Part shown: piece by piece, positions 22,801 to 36,000 of the stretch
Layout of the letters: each line of letters opens with the position of its first letter
Numbering within the stretch: position 1 is the stretch's first letter
Origin: Agelaius tricolor
Lineage: Eukaryota; Chordata; Aves; Passeriformes; Icteridae
Length of the DNA stretch: 64,000 nucleotides
Reading direction: 5' to 3'
NCBI GenBank assembly: GCA_023055355.1
Contig: JALJCS010000001.1
Span: 23,869,881 to 23,933,880, forward strand
The notes under the pieces: generated by a model
The model's database searches: none
Told to the model about the DNA's origin: nothing
Seen by the model: only the letters and a program-made list of their open reading frames with translations
Position numbers and translations under genes: made by a program

Positions 22801-25800
22801 TTCTCAATGGTGAAATGGAGAGGGAAGCTCTGGAGAGGAGGATTTAACTTCATTGCAAGAGACTGATTATTTTTGTAAAGTCTGATCTTAATGCCTTGTC
22901 TCAGGTGGATCTTGCAGTAGTTTTACTGTGAACTTGATCCAAGCATGGAATTAAAAGATCTGGTGTGGGAGCTTGAATTTATTGAGATAAGGCAACTACA
23001 GAAGTTATCTTGGCCCCCACTGAAATAGGTGGTGAAATTTCCATTGGCAGTCAGCAAGGCGTTGGCTTCAAGAAGGACAGCATGGAGGATTTTCAGCTTG
23101 GATTTGGGGTATTGATATGGACTGCACTGCTGAAGTAGTTACACATCTGTCAATTAATCCTATTCAGTTTTCAGTAGACCTCCCAAACATAATAACTGAA
23201 AGGAGTAGAAATGGCTGTTCAGCTAATTATGGCAGTTGGTAGCAGATACTAACTAGCTCATCTGAACATGCTTGTGGCAAAGTTTGGTTTTTAAATTAGT
23301 ATGGAATAGAGTGGCAATGAAAAGGTATTAATTGGGCATTGGTTTATAAATCAGCTGAGAAACGTTCAGTTCATAAAGAAGTTATGGGCATGCAGAATAT
23401 TTTTTCAAAATCTCTAAAAACTTTATGCTCACAATGAGAAGTATGGGGCTTGAGTATTCTTGAGTAGAAACAAGGTAAAAACCACCTGAGGGACTGACTC
23501 AACATTTCTTGGAGTATTATTTTGCACAAAGAACATATGCTAATAGTCTGTACTATAGCCTACAGTAGTTTGTAGAAATGCTTAAGAGCACCTCATATCT
23601 TCTGGACAGGTGAATGTTTCCTTCCTATGGAATTGCTGAGATCCTGCCTCCGGTGTGTCTTGTGGGATGAAACCGGGACCTTTCAAAATGTTTTATGAAT
23701 ATTGAAATTCCTGAGGAATTGGGTATGTGGTGGAGCAGCTTGGAGGACAGAGCCCAAAACAGGCCATAGCATAGTGATGAGCATAGTCACTGCTGGAGGA
23801 AAGGTCTGAGCCCAGCCTTTAGCCGGGGAGATCCCATGGGATAAGGAAGTGTCCTGACCTTCAGACTGAGGTTACTCTGGATTTTCTCTATGTGGTTTAA
23901 AAAATCTGTTTCCTGATACAAGTCTTGTTAAGATTTTGATATTGCCAAGAACAGCTGTGGATGCAGTAGAAAAAAAATTGTATTGAATAAATCAGAAATT
24001 CTGTGCTGAACATGTGTATCTCAGGGAAGCTGACTGTAGACAGCCACACAGGGTGTTCACTTGTGTACCTGGTGTGTTGACTGTAGCTGGATTAGCCATT
24101 ACTATCATACATACTGTTAATTGAACTGCACATTTCCTTTTTCCCCCCTAACATACTAAAATATCGCTGTAGTTTTTGGAAGTTTGGTAAGTTACTGCAT
24201 TTGGCAAATCAAATCAGTATTTTTTTAAGGGCCTACTAAAGGGAAATGTAGGTGTTGGATAAACAGCCTATTGTAGGTTGTCTGTGGTTTTTATTTACCC
24301 TTCTGTGTGTGGAGCTGGATGTGTGAGCATCCTGTGCTCTTGGGTGTTCATCTGCCAGATCTTAAAAACCATGAAGAGGCATAATGTTGCACCTAGCAAT
24401 TCCTGAGAGGAAGCACTTTTGTGGTTTTTTTCCTGTTGCTGTTTTTCTGATTCCTGAATGATTTCTATTTTTTAGAGTAGTTTTTCTTAGAGAGGTTTTT
24501 AATCATTCTTTTGAATATTTAAAATTACCAATTTCTTCTCATACTTTGTGGCATACAGATGTCTGAAATATTGATGATTTAATTCAGTTTTACAGCTAAT
24601 TTCAAGCACTGCAAATTTATCTTAGAAGTACCATTCAGATTTAGATTCTTGGAATGAAAACTTATTTTTGAATATTAAGAAGGTAATGCTTGCATAATGC
24701 ACTGTGTTACTAGATTAGAAGTCCAAATTTCTTAGTTTTTTAGCTGTATTTTAGAGCACAGTTCCTGGTAGATTTTGCAACAGTGTAGTAACTTTTGATT
24801 ACTCTGGAGAAGAAAATATTCATAAGGAGTAATTCCGTATTGTAGGATATAAGTATAGCATAGTTAGTTTATGAGTGAATAGTAAGTCTTTGTGTTTCAC
24901 AAAGTGCATTTTAAAATGATTATTTTTCCTTACTCCTGTTGTCTTGAAATGACCATTTTTGGATAATTACAACTTCCGAGTGAGGTTTTAATTTGCAATT
25001 AATTTTTCAATATTTACCTCTTTTCCATTGAGTACTTGTCATTGTTCTGCAGCATATAATTTTTTTACAGTAATGGGAGGGGGGAGTGGAAATGCCTCTT
25101 AATATAAATTTTTGTATTCCATCCATGTAAAAATCAGTTTCTTGAAAACACAGGGCTTGACGTGGTAAGCAGCTCTTAAGTTGATAATAAGATAGAGTCT
25201 TGGTTACTTACAAGAGTCTGAAATGCACTTTGCAAGATACTAGATTGCTCAAAAGTAGTATTGACTTTAAATTTTAGAATAAACTGTATGATAATAAGGG
25301 TTTGAGTTTACACTCTTTTCTTACACTTCTGTGTTGCAGAGAATGCAAATGAGGTCTGGTTGTTCCTGTCTAGGAGTTTCCTTCACTGAATCCGAGGCTG
25401 CCTGTTGGATAGGAACCTGAGAGAGAACTGACAGGGTAAGGCAGGCAGTGGTTACAGCACCTTAGCAATCAGAAGTGCACACTAGGACAATATGTTACCC
25501 AGGGGATGATGAAACAGCTTGGGGTTTCCCCCCCTAGTTCAAAGCACACAGAGCAAAATATTAGCACTGTGGAAATTAATGAGAGTTTTGGTGGAATTTT
25601 GTGTGAGGTAAGGACTTCAGTTCTGGGTGTTTGATCTCTGCAGTCAGTGTGGAGTCACTTAATGCTGCTGCAATCCTTTTATGTAATTTAGCAAGGGATG
25701 GATTGGGTTAAATAGAGTTATCTTACTCCGTGCTCAGAAAGGTTGTGAGGGATGAAAATGCCACGAATTTGATGTAGCACGCTCAGTTCACAGCAGTACC

Positions 25801-26660
25801 ATTCTCTGCAGTGACTGTTGCAGTAACTGATTTGTTCTGGTTTTGTTTTGTGGTGATTGTTTTTCCAGTGGCAATGCACTTCAGATATTCCATACTTGTG
25901 TTGGGATTGTAGATTAAAATTCTGAATGGAAAATGATAGAGCAACAGAACAATTTAGAAGATTTTATAGGACAGGTTCATTAAAAAGCATGAGAGAGATC
26001 TTGTCAGAATTCCTGCTGACAGGATGTGTACAAAGGCATACTGAAGTTGTGAGGATCACTGGGTGTACGTCATAACTCCAACAGTAATTGCTTCAGGTGC
26101 TGGGGATGTTACTGTGTGCAAGTTTGATTATCTCCCATTATAAAGGTTTAGCTACAGCAGTCATTACCTTGCTCTAAAGCATCGATTTCCAAAGGTCAGT
26201 GTTCACTCTCAGGAGTCATGCTGCCAATCAGGAATGGATCTCATGTATTTGCACAAAACTAGATTTTACCAACAGTTTTGCAGATAGATTTATTTATGTG
26301 TGACTTACCATATTTTGATGTTGATTATATCACACTTTTTGGAAATTGTTGTTCTAGATTAGCTTGTGCTTTTTACAGAAAGTGAAAATAGGTTTATTGC
26401 TTTGTATCTGAAATGATCTGTTAAGGCTGTATGAAATTATAAGTGACTTTGAGAAAGAAGAATAATTCTCTTGTTGCAAGCTGGAATATAACTTAAGTAA
26501 ATTTAAAATCCAGTGTTTGCAGCTCTTAGAATATGGATAGTATCTGAAGTGTGTGTGAATAGTTGGACTGCTTTTGGTCAAATCTGATTTTAATGGCACT
26601 GCAGGTTATAGGCCCTGCATGTGTTACATGATACTGTGGATTGTGTAGCACGTTGGTTAA
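19900..26660 (+). other. BICRAL 5' intron, no recognisable element
   Basis: Ordinary AT-rich intronic sequence. I see no coding exon, RNA gene or clearly identifiable repeat, only homopolymer stretches and a short imperfect hairpin near 22778-22810. Confidence 0.5.
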
Positions 26661-26661
26661 A

Positions 26662-27165
26662 ATTTAGGGTGGTAAGGACCACCTGGCCCTGCCCCCTTCT
26701 GTAAGCAGAACATGCTTCATAGTTAGAACAGGTTGGTCAGGGCCATTTGTGTTTTGAAAATTTCCAAAGAGGATGATTCCAACCCCTTGCTTGAAGATTC
26801 TTGTTTGTGAATGTTTTTCCTTGCATCTGGTTGGGATTTTTTGTGTTAGATGTTTTGGCTCTTGCTTTGTGTCTTGCTGTGTGCTGACGAGAGGCGACCT
26901 GCTTGGCTCATCTTTGTCCCTCTTTTAGCAGGCTGCAGGTAGCACCTGGGTTTGCCTTCTGCTGTCCAGGCCTAAGAAAAGCAGTTCCTTCCTGTGAGCA
27001 CATGATTTTACTTGCCCTCTGTTGGACTCCTTCAGGTTGTTTTGTATCCTTAAGAGCAGTGTCTGTGTGTAAAAGCCCAACAGATTTCGGCTGGGAGCTC
27101 ACGAGTGCTGGTAGAAAGGGAATGATCGCTCCCCTGGCCCGCTGCCTGCGCTGTGGTGATGTGTG
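26662..27165 (-). mobile_element. CR1 LINE fragment, antisense, old
   Basis: The sequence reads in the order expected for the reverse complement of a CR1 3' end. A 'ggtaaggaccacctggccct' segment comes first, then 'caggttggtcagggccat', 'tttccaaagaggatgattcc', a block like the CR1 3' coding end (CTGCTGTCCAGGC), and finally 'acgagtgctggtagaaaggg' with 'gatcgctcccct'. Divergence is high and the 8-bp 3' terminal repeats are not clear. The match is from memory of CR1 consensus sequence, not a search. Confidence 0.7.
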
Positions 27166-28128
27166 TATTCGCATGTGTGCTACAGCCCCCATGTGCTTTA
27201 AGCTGACTGAAGCACGGCTGCCTTCCCTGTGTTTAACTATCCACCTACCTCATTCCCTCTCTTGTGCTGGCACTGGTGCTGCTGCAGCCCTGTGGCAAGC
27301 CAGAACCAATCAAGAAGCTCATCCTAAGTTGAAACAGATCAATGTATTTTATCAGATCAGTTTTTGTTCCAGATGACTCTTCAAAGCCTTGAGCTGACCC
27401 AGGGAAAGTGGATGAGAGGAGGGCAGGACTGCTCTATTCGTCTTCTATTGCTCTTTGCTCTGTAGTAGGTCAGAGTGTTGAAATGAAGGCAGAGGCTTTA
27501 AGGCCAAGTAATGAGTCTCCCAGAGGATTGGCTTGCACAGCAGGGATTTCCTTGTCAGTTTTATTACTTTCAACTTCTCTTATGTTCCGTTCGGGAACGT
27601 GTGATAAAGGGCACTCTGGCTATTTCCCAGACGGGATAGGCAGGGCTTCTTGCACAAGTACATGTTATCCAAGTTGAAATATATCCTGTATTCACCATTG
27701 TGGTAGCAGAAATAAGAAATAAAATGGTAGGGGCTTTGCTAATAAGCTACAGGGAATATCTGTGCTGGGTTGTGACTAATTAGTGAGGATTGCCCTTTGT
27801 AAATTAGTTGGATGCGCCAGCAGAGCTGAATTTGGCCTACTTATAAGCCGATTATTTTTGTGGCTTTTTTTTTTTTTTTAAGACACTGTAGACCAGTATT
27901 GATAATTAGATATTTGCTAGGCTACATTGTAACAGTGCTCCAGCAGTTTGTGTGACTCTTCCCAAAGTGTATTTTCCCCAGGTGTCTCTAGTGTGGGCTC
28001 TTGGCAGAGCCCTGGATGCATTCATGGGTCCCAATGGCCCAGCCAAGCCTCACCTAGAGCTTCCACTGGCTGAGGTCTCCAAAGACTGGTCCAAATCTAG
28101 AAGTGAATCAATGTTTAAGGCTGTAGGT

Positions 28129-28325
28129 CAATGGTCTCCAAATGTTTTTGATTGCACACTCCTCTTGGTAAGATTTTTGAGCATGCATCCCCAATATATT
28201 TATATTATTTTGCATACACAAGTATATGTATGTATATTAAAACTTCATATACTAGTGAAGTTTTAATATTTTCTTCTTGCACCCCACTGGATTTTCTTGC
28301 ACACATCCTGCTTTGAAGACCAGTG
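28129..28325. mobile_element. non-autonomous hAT-type DNA transposon (MITE)
   Basis: Terminal inverted repeats of about 15 bp begin CAATGGTCTCCAAATG on the left and, reverse-complemented, CACTGGTCTTCAAAG on the right, fitting the hAT CAnnGG end. The element is 197 bp. The 8-bp flanks CTGTAGGT and GTTTAGGC agree at 5 of 8 positions and resemble a decayed hAT target duplication (nTnTAGnn). A perfect 14-bp inverted repeat (28234-28247 with 28256-28269) sits in its middle. No transposase is present. Confidence 0.55.
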
Positions 28326-28785
28326 GTTTAGGCTTCATAACTCTTTACTTCACTCATTGTGACAGGTTTTATTTTCAAACTCTCATGGCTTAATATGGTT
28401 TATACCCATTTCATACATCACTCGTTGCTGTGGCCCACTGTATGTTAACAAACAGTGAGGAGGACACAAAACTAGAAAAGATAGTTGGCAAGAAAAGTGA
28501 CAAACTTTTCTTTTGTTTGTGCCATACGAAAGATTTTAGGAAAATTCCTCAGGACAGCCTTGCTTTTGTTAACACACTTTTAAATGATCATCTGTGTCAA
28601 GGTCACATGTTGCTCAAATTCCTCTTTTCAAACTAGACTTTTGGGTGAATTTGTTTTTGGGTGTGCAAGTACTCTGTCAGATTGCTTGCTGCTGCCTCTG
28701 TTGCTCTCCTGAAATTAACAGGGCACTAATCGTTTGGTAATCCTTGTTGAAAATAGGCATTAGTTAAAAAGATTTAAACCTGCAG

Positions 28786-30275
28786 TGTCCTGGTTTTGGC
28801 TGGAACAGAGTTGATTTTCTTCCTAGTGGCCAGAACAGTGCTGTGTTTTGGCTTTAGGATGAGAATAACACACTGATGTTTTAGTTGTTGCAAAGCAGTG
28901 CTTGCACCAAGCCAAGGCCTTTTCAACTTCTCATACTACCCCGCCAGTGTGGGGGCTGATTTGTGTTTGTAATAATAAATACTGTGACCAGGAATAGAGG
29001 GGCCCTGCCTCCAGCTGGGTGAAGGAAGGGGACTACCAGATTTGACTACCAGGTTTATTGGACTGTGGATTTGGCACATGGAAGCCACAGGACATACAGG
29101 ACTCATTTCCATAGCAACCACATGGACTCCTAGGTGAAAAAGTTGGATATATATTCTTCCCTATCATGCATCAGCCTCTGGGAAAATCCAACAATACAAA
29201 GGATTGTTCAAGGCCACTCTGAGAGCAAGGGGTACTGGGACATACAGACTTTGGGATAGGGGATCTGCTAAAAGGGCTGGCCCTGCCCAATCAAAATTTT
29301 CACATACTGTAGAAGTGGATAAAGTTCCTCTAGTGCACAGAGAAAATTGTGTTGTGGAAGGCAATCTGGATTGTTCCTGTCTTGGGCAAAGACAGACCCA
29401 TCCATGGGATTGGATTTGCTCAAGGACCTGGGTGCACTTAGTGGGTAATGCAGAGGGATGAGGAAGTCTTGTATGTACTCAAGGGTATTTGATTTTGGGT
29501 TAGAACAACCAGTGAGGATGTTAATTGCTGTATACTACTGTATTTCATCACTACTCTGGTTGCTTTATGCCATGCCAATGGTATTGCTGTCAGGGTTGCT
29601 CAGATTAATGAAGAATGAGTGCTGATGAAACTGAGCAAAGTGCAGCGATGGTAGAACCAGACGAGCACAGCAGTGATGGAGCAGACTTCAGCATGTAATA
29701 ATCCCAACAGCATTTACCATCTCTTTCACTTTGAAGGAATGGTATGACAGATGGGGCCCAAAGTCCTGGACTAAATGAACTCAGTGGACATCTTAGAGGG
29801 GTGGCCCATAGATTATGGGCCTGTATGTCTGCATATATGGCAAAAGACAGGAAAGGTGGATGTGATAATGTGGGATGCATTGGAAAGTGTCGGATCTGGG
29901 CATGATGAGGTTGGTATAGAATAAAGGGTGGATATTGTCTTAGTTTTGACTGGGGTAGAGTTACTTTTCTTTCTAGTAGCTGTGTTTTGGATTTAGGATG
30001 AGAATAAAGTTGATAACACCCTGATGTTTTAGTTGTTGCTGAGCAGTGTTTGCACCAAGTCAGGGACTTCTCAGCTTCTCACAGCACCCCACCAGTGGGG
30101 AGATTGGAGATGTGAAAGAGGCTGGAAGGGGAAATAGTCAGCAGATCAGACCCCAGCTGACCAAAGGGATGTCCCATACCATATGACATCATGTGGAGCA
30201 ATAAAACTTTGTTATCTGGGGTAAACTCGCAGGAGTTTGCAGTATGTTGGGTAGATTTTTCTTGTATCACGTTTA
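28786..30275 (+). mobile_element. degenerate endogenous retrovirus with two LTR-like ends
   Basis: A segment starting TGTCCTGGTTTTGGCTGG at 28786 recurs in diverged form at 29936 (TGTCTTAGTTTTGACTGG). Both share blocks such as GAGTTGATTTTC or GAGTTACTTTTC, GCTGTGTTTTGG, TGATGTTTTAGTTGTTGC and CTTCTCA. The left copy is shorter and breaks off near 28960. The right copy continues to an AATAAAACTTTG polyadenylation-type region near 30200. About 1 kb of internal sequence lies between and has no long open frame: gag, pol and env are deleted or broken beyond recognition. The arrangement fits a largely deleted avian ERV, perhaps ERVL-like. The family name and right end are uncertain, and no clean target duplication was found. 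Confidence 0.6.
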
Positions 30276-31248
30276 GCTCGTAAAGCCAAGTGTATGTTCA
30301 GAAGTGGGTGTAACGGTGAAGATTATGTATTGCTATTAGGATTTTCTCACACCAGTATTTACATGCATTTTATTTTCCTTCTGATCATTCTATGCAAATT
30401 TTGAAGAATTCAGTGAATTTAACAAATTTATCTTGATTTGTGTCAGTTGTTTTAATACCTCCAGAGTATTAATTGAAGAAAGTTCTATGGTATCACTTCA
30501 GGTATTAGTGAACCCTTATTATGATAAAATCATGGAGAATATTTGGTTATGTAAAGGAAAGACATTTTATGATGTTTAAGTAATGCTGTCAGTATTTCCA
30601 CAGACACATGGGTTGGAATATACAAAAGTAGATTTGCAGTGTGAAAACAAGGATAATTTTGACTTTGTATAAATTTTTGCTTTTGGTTAGCTAGGAGACT
30701 TTGGAATCTTGTTCTTGAGACATGGGTATGCTTTCAGCAGTTAGAGGAAATAACAGCTTTCTGTAAGTAGTACTATCAGTACAGTTAAAACAGAATGCTA
30801 ATTGCTTATTAATTTATTCTTAGTAATACACATTTATATTTAAATTTCCTGACATCATACTATGTCATGCCATTTGCTTAGCATTGATTTGCAATATCAG
30901 TGCTCAAGCTGGTGGCTCTATGCAAGAGTAAGCAGCTGGATTGCTGAATCATGGGAGAAATTGCTTTTCTTAATGTGCATAATCACTCCTGAATGCTGAT
31001 TTTTGTTAACATTGAGGTAGTTCTCTGTAGCTGTGCTTTGTTTTTCTGTCTTCCCTGAGAGGTGATACTGAATGATCCTCACACTGACATGTGCTTCATT
31101 TCTGCTTCACCATCACTGTAAGCTAAAGCACAGAGACAAAATCCAGATAAGGCTCTGCAGTATAGAGGACACAGTACCCTCTGCTAGTCTACAATATAAG
31201 CTATTTTCAGAACCAGTAGAGTATAGAAAAATTTCAGGAAAGAGGTTA

Positions 31249-31740
31249 CAGAATCACAAGACAGCCAAGGTGGGAATGAATATCTGGAGATCACGTTATC
31301 CGCTGTCCTGCTCAGAGCAGACTCAACCAGAGCAGGCTGCTCAGGGTCAGAGCAGTCAGGTCAAGGCTGTGGTCCAGCTGTGTCCTGGGTATCTCCAAGG
31401 ATGGAGACCTTGCTGAAAAACTTGTGCCAGTATTTGGCTACCCTCAGAGTTTTAAAAGAGGAAAGCTTTTTCTTTTGTCTGTATAAACTTTTTGGTTTAT
31501 TGTGTTTTGATTTGTGCCCTTTGCCTCTTGTTCATTCCCTGGGTATCACTGAGAAACATTTGGCTCAGTATTTTTAACACTCTCTCACCAGGTATTTATA
31601 TACAAGATAAAGATTTCCCCAAGGTTTTCCGTTCCTCAGGCAGAACAGTACTGGTGCTCTCAGTCTCTTGTATAGCAGGTGCTTCAGTCCCTTCAGTGTT
31701 TTAATCATTATGGAGATCAGGATGAGGAATGATTCATGTG
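31249..31740 (-). mobile_element. CR1 LINE 3' fragment, antisense
   Basis: This is a clearer CR1 match. It begins ACAGAATCACAAGACAGCC (reverse complement of the CR1 3' end). It continues with 'ggagatcacg', 'ctgctcagagcaga', 'agagcaggctgctcagggtc', 'gggtatctccaaggatggag', 'tttgtgcc...tgcctcttg', 'tatcactgagaaacatttggct' and 'caccaggtatttatatacaa', in the order found in avian CR1. It is 5'-truncated and lies about 1.2 kb upstream of the first BICRAL coding exon. Confidence 0.85.
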
Positions 31741-32971
31741 GATCTCTGGTCAGGGACAGTAAGTTTCTATTTGTCAAGAAATAAGAGAGAGAGCAGAATG
31801 AATTAAAGCCAAAACTGTGTTATAACATTTGAGTGATCAGTATGACAGCACAATTTTTAAGGGGAATCGAGAAAAAAACCAAGCATGGAATGCAATCTGA
31901 GTAGAAAATATGGTAAAGATGAGATTGGATAACTTAAAGGAAGCCAGGGTACCAAGAAATTTTGGAAACAGTAACATCAGTTGATAATTGAACTGGTGGA
32001 TTAGATGGGATCCTCACAGTTACGGGCAAGGGGGATGATAGTCTGGGATGAATAGGAGAGCCCAGAATATGCAAACAGAAGCTTTGAAGGAGGAGCAGTT
32101 GGAGGGGAGAGTGAGTGTGAGACTTTTTGGTGCAGCAGTCCCTGATGGAGTAGGCAGTGTGTGAGGAGTTGGTGGTTGTGACACTGTGAGGCTTACAGTG
32201 CTCTGCATTTGATTGTTGCCCTCAGGTTGGGCAGTGCACATAAATTCCCTCCCTACCCATTGTTAAAAGGACTGTCAGAACTCTGTACTGTTAAACTCAA
32301 GTTTAAATACACTCCTGAATATTGCTGAGGGGGAACTAGAAGTGGCCACACTGACACTTAGCTATTGCCAAGGAAGGTCTGTTAGAAAACAGTGTTTCTC
32401 TTAATGCTTTGTCATGTTTTGGCTATAGTTTTGATTCTAGACTGTAGCAGCGTCCTTGTGACATGGACCTAAGTTTGTTTACCTTTTTGGCTGCTCAAAT
32501 TAGTGACTACAGCCACTAATTTGTAACAGTCTTTGTAGACTCTGTAGTATTTAGTTATTCCCTCTCTGGGATTAGCTGGGAATAAATTCCTATAGAAGCA
32601 TTTTAATTGGACTCTTAGATTGCATTCAGTGTTGATATTTTTACTACTTTAAGTCTTAGGAGTTCTTTTTAATCAGTTTGGTTAATCATTTTTATTTCTC
32701 CGATTTAAAATTCTAAAAATTCCCTGGATGGTAAAACATTGCATGGGATTTTGTAAATCTTTGCATGTGACTGAATTTGATTTTGAGATAAATCAGCAGA
32801 AATCTGTAGAAGGTGCAGGTCTACTTAAAAACTTTGTCAATAGTAGATAACTGTCAGCTTCTTAAATTGTTTAATAAAAATACTGAGATATTCCAAATTG
32901 GTTTTGTTGTTGAAAACAAACTTTTGTGTGATACATATCAAATATCTGCCTTCTCCTTTATTCTAGTTGTC

Positions 32972-33015
32972 ATGGATGATGACGATGATGAATCCTGTCT
33001 CCTTGATCTTATTGG
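32972..33015 (+). CDS. BICRAL: BICRAL coding exon 1
   Basis: The exon begins at 32967 after TTCTAG, leaving five non-coding bases before the ATG. It encodes MDDDDDESCLLDLI plus two bases of a glycine codon, and ends at GG|GTAAGT. Four further ATG triplets occur in the +1 frame immediately after the start. Confidence 0.93.
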
Positions 33016-36000
33016 GTAAGTTTTCCACAAGAATTGTTGCAGAAAAGTTGGGAATCATAATTTTGCAAAATCATCTTTTAGAAGGTGATTCTATCTTGGT
33101 ATTGTCTAAAGATGAGGTGACTTGCAATGAAATGAGCAGACATGCTTCATGTCTTCCACGTGGAGATGTGTGGAGTGCAAAGCCTTTAATCCCAATGGAT
33201 GCTAGCTGACAGTCCACTTGCTGACATTCTCCTCAGGAGAGGCTAAGGAATGGGTGTTCATGGAGAATGGATTCTCTTCTCAGGTAGTGGTAATACCAGA
33301 TCAGTGTTGATGCATGTTACTAGGGATGCTACTACAAACTTCATAGCAAATAATATTTTTTTAAACAAATCCCCAAAGATGTCAAATTTTTTGAGTAATG
33401 AAACTAGATATTTTTTTAATACTAGGCTTGTATTTTAAGGGAAGAGTTTTTTTCCTTAATTCAAAATTATTATTTTGAATTATTTTTTCTTAATTCAAAA
33501 TACTTAAATATTTTATTTCTACTAGTAATATACATTTGCATCTAAATGCTAGAATAAAAGAATAGCTCTCTGTACTGTTTCCTATTCACAACAAAGAATT
33601 TACCAGCATTTTGGTCGAAGATACTTGATTTTAATAAAATCAGGGACTTTGAATGGACATGTGTGTTGTTGGTGGTTTTTTTTGTGGCCCCCTCCCCTTA
33701 CTTCCATAACAGATTTATATGGAGTTAGATAATTCTATGTGGCAATTTCCAAAAGTAATTAGGATAGCTGAAGCTTGAACAAGTTTTGTGTGGAATGTAT
33801 ATGTGACAAGTTGCTTTCCTTTGGCTATCATTTGTGTCAGTATTCAGGAACAGATAATATGCTATAAATACATATAAAACACAGGAAGAGGATTGAGCTT
33901 TTCATGTCCAATACTTTGTTCAAACTCTGCTAGAAATTAGATTGATATCAGTCTCATAGCTGCTGCTAAAAGATCATTCCCAGTTCATACGAGAATTTTT
34001 TACTAAGTGTAGGAAATAATTAGGCTTTTTACCTTTCTCACACACCTGAAAACTTCCAGTGAAAGCAGTGAGAGCTGTAACTTCAGAAAGACCAAAACAG
34101 CCCCAGGGTGGCTGCCGTAGTTTGAGGGTTGCTCTGGATGCTGTAGCAGAAGCTTTGCCAGTGAAGGCTCAGTTACATTCTGTGGAGTAACTGTTGTGCG
34201 AGGTTTCTGATTGTGGCCATGTGGAAACACTTCCTGCTTGGAACATGAACATAAAGATGATCATGGGACAATTAAGTGCTCTGTCATGAGCATGAATCAT
34301 TAGGATCCTGCTACAAGATCACAGGTGGTCCAGAAAATGAAGTGCTCTCTATACAGACAAGTGTTTGTGTGAAAAATTACAGTGTTCTTGCTGCTGCTGG
34401 CAGCAATTATTGTCTTAAGCATCTAGAAGAACGGAAAACTTTTTTTTAATCTGATCTGTAATTTGGTAAGTGCCATTTAAAATTCCTTCCTTACTAAAGA
34501 CAATATTTGAGGTTATGAAGTGTTCTTAATTTTTAATTGCATTTTGCACGATTGGAAGACAGTGAGGGTGATTAGTATTAAATGGCCTGGTTATTTTACT
34601 GATAAAATTCTTGAGCATAATAGGACCCTATATGAGATCATGAGTTCTGTGCTCCTTAATTTTTGAAATTCTGTGAAATCTACTATGAAAATGACATTTG
34701 TTTTAAAAATATATGTAACCAATTCACTATTGTAAGCGTAATAGTACAATAACGTCCCTGCCAAGTAGTGTCAGGTCTTTTGTAAACCCATGAACACAGG
34801 GATTTTTTTTTAAAGGAAAAAAAAGGAGTAGAGTTGTGTTTGTCCTTTTAGAAGAGGGTTGTGAGCTTGAAAGATCTTTGACTTTATGCATCTTTATTTT
34901 CTAGGACCATCAAGCAAGAAGGAGACATTTTTAGTTACTGCTACATGATAATCTCCTGCTTCTAAAAAATGTTTTATTATTACTTGTTAATCAATAAACA
35001 TGTTTTAAAAATCAAAGAATCCCATGTCAATTTACTCCTCATGCTAAGGGAAATGCTGTAAAATTGTTGCATTATAATAATCCTATGTAACACAGCCTTT
35101 TATTCTTTTTACTTGGTCTATACATACAGCTAAATTAATGTAATTTGTATTTGTTTGAATTTTTGACACTCATTCTATCCGACTACATTTTTATTATGAT
35201 TTTTATTTAGTGCTAGTGCTAAGTTAATTAAATACACTGAAATTCATAATATTTAGTCAATTATTTCTATGGTTGGTTTCACTTGGAAAAGGTGCCACTT
35301 CTTCTTCATGCGGGAACTGTTACTCTGGCAATCATAAATTTTTATTAACTTGTTTCAAAAGTGACAGAGAACCCATCAAAGAATCAGGTTTGTAAATACC
35401 CTATTAGGTGCTAGCTAAACAAGGCATTGCAGTTTAGCTGTAGAAGAGGTGGTACCTGTTTTAGTTCTCATGTTGTTTGGTGGTAGTATATTCCTTAGGT
35501 TTTGTACTGTATGCTGTCATAAAATACCATATTTTTCAAGAGAATATGAGTATCACCCTCATAAAGGGAAATAGAGTAGAGTACAGCTAACATTTTGTGA
35601 TCCACATAGTTTATTTGCTTGAAATGCCTTGTTGCAATGGCAGCAGATATGATCAGCATCTGGAAGTTGTGCTGATGCAGAAACACAGAGCCCCAGATGA
35701 CACAAACTTTCAGCTTTGCATTGTATTCAATGAAAGATGTGTTTTTATTAGAAACCTGATTTACATGAGTACAGTATGTGGCTTAATTAAATTAGCCTTA
35801 TTAGTAAAAAGGACTTCCAAAAAGTGTTAATGTCTTTATTCTTTTTCCCCCTTCAGGGACCCACAAGCGCTGAATTATTTTCTACATGGACCTAGTAGTA
35901 AATCTGTAAGTACATTGCTGTGTATTAGACATAGATAAACTTAATTGACTGTATTAGTTCTAAACATTATTTTTGTCTTTTACCAGAGCAATGAAGACTT

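Noticed and set aside
26903..27376. 157-codon open frame on the plus strand
   Set aside because: It lies over an antisense CR1 fragment and is not a host gene.
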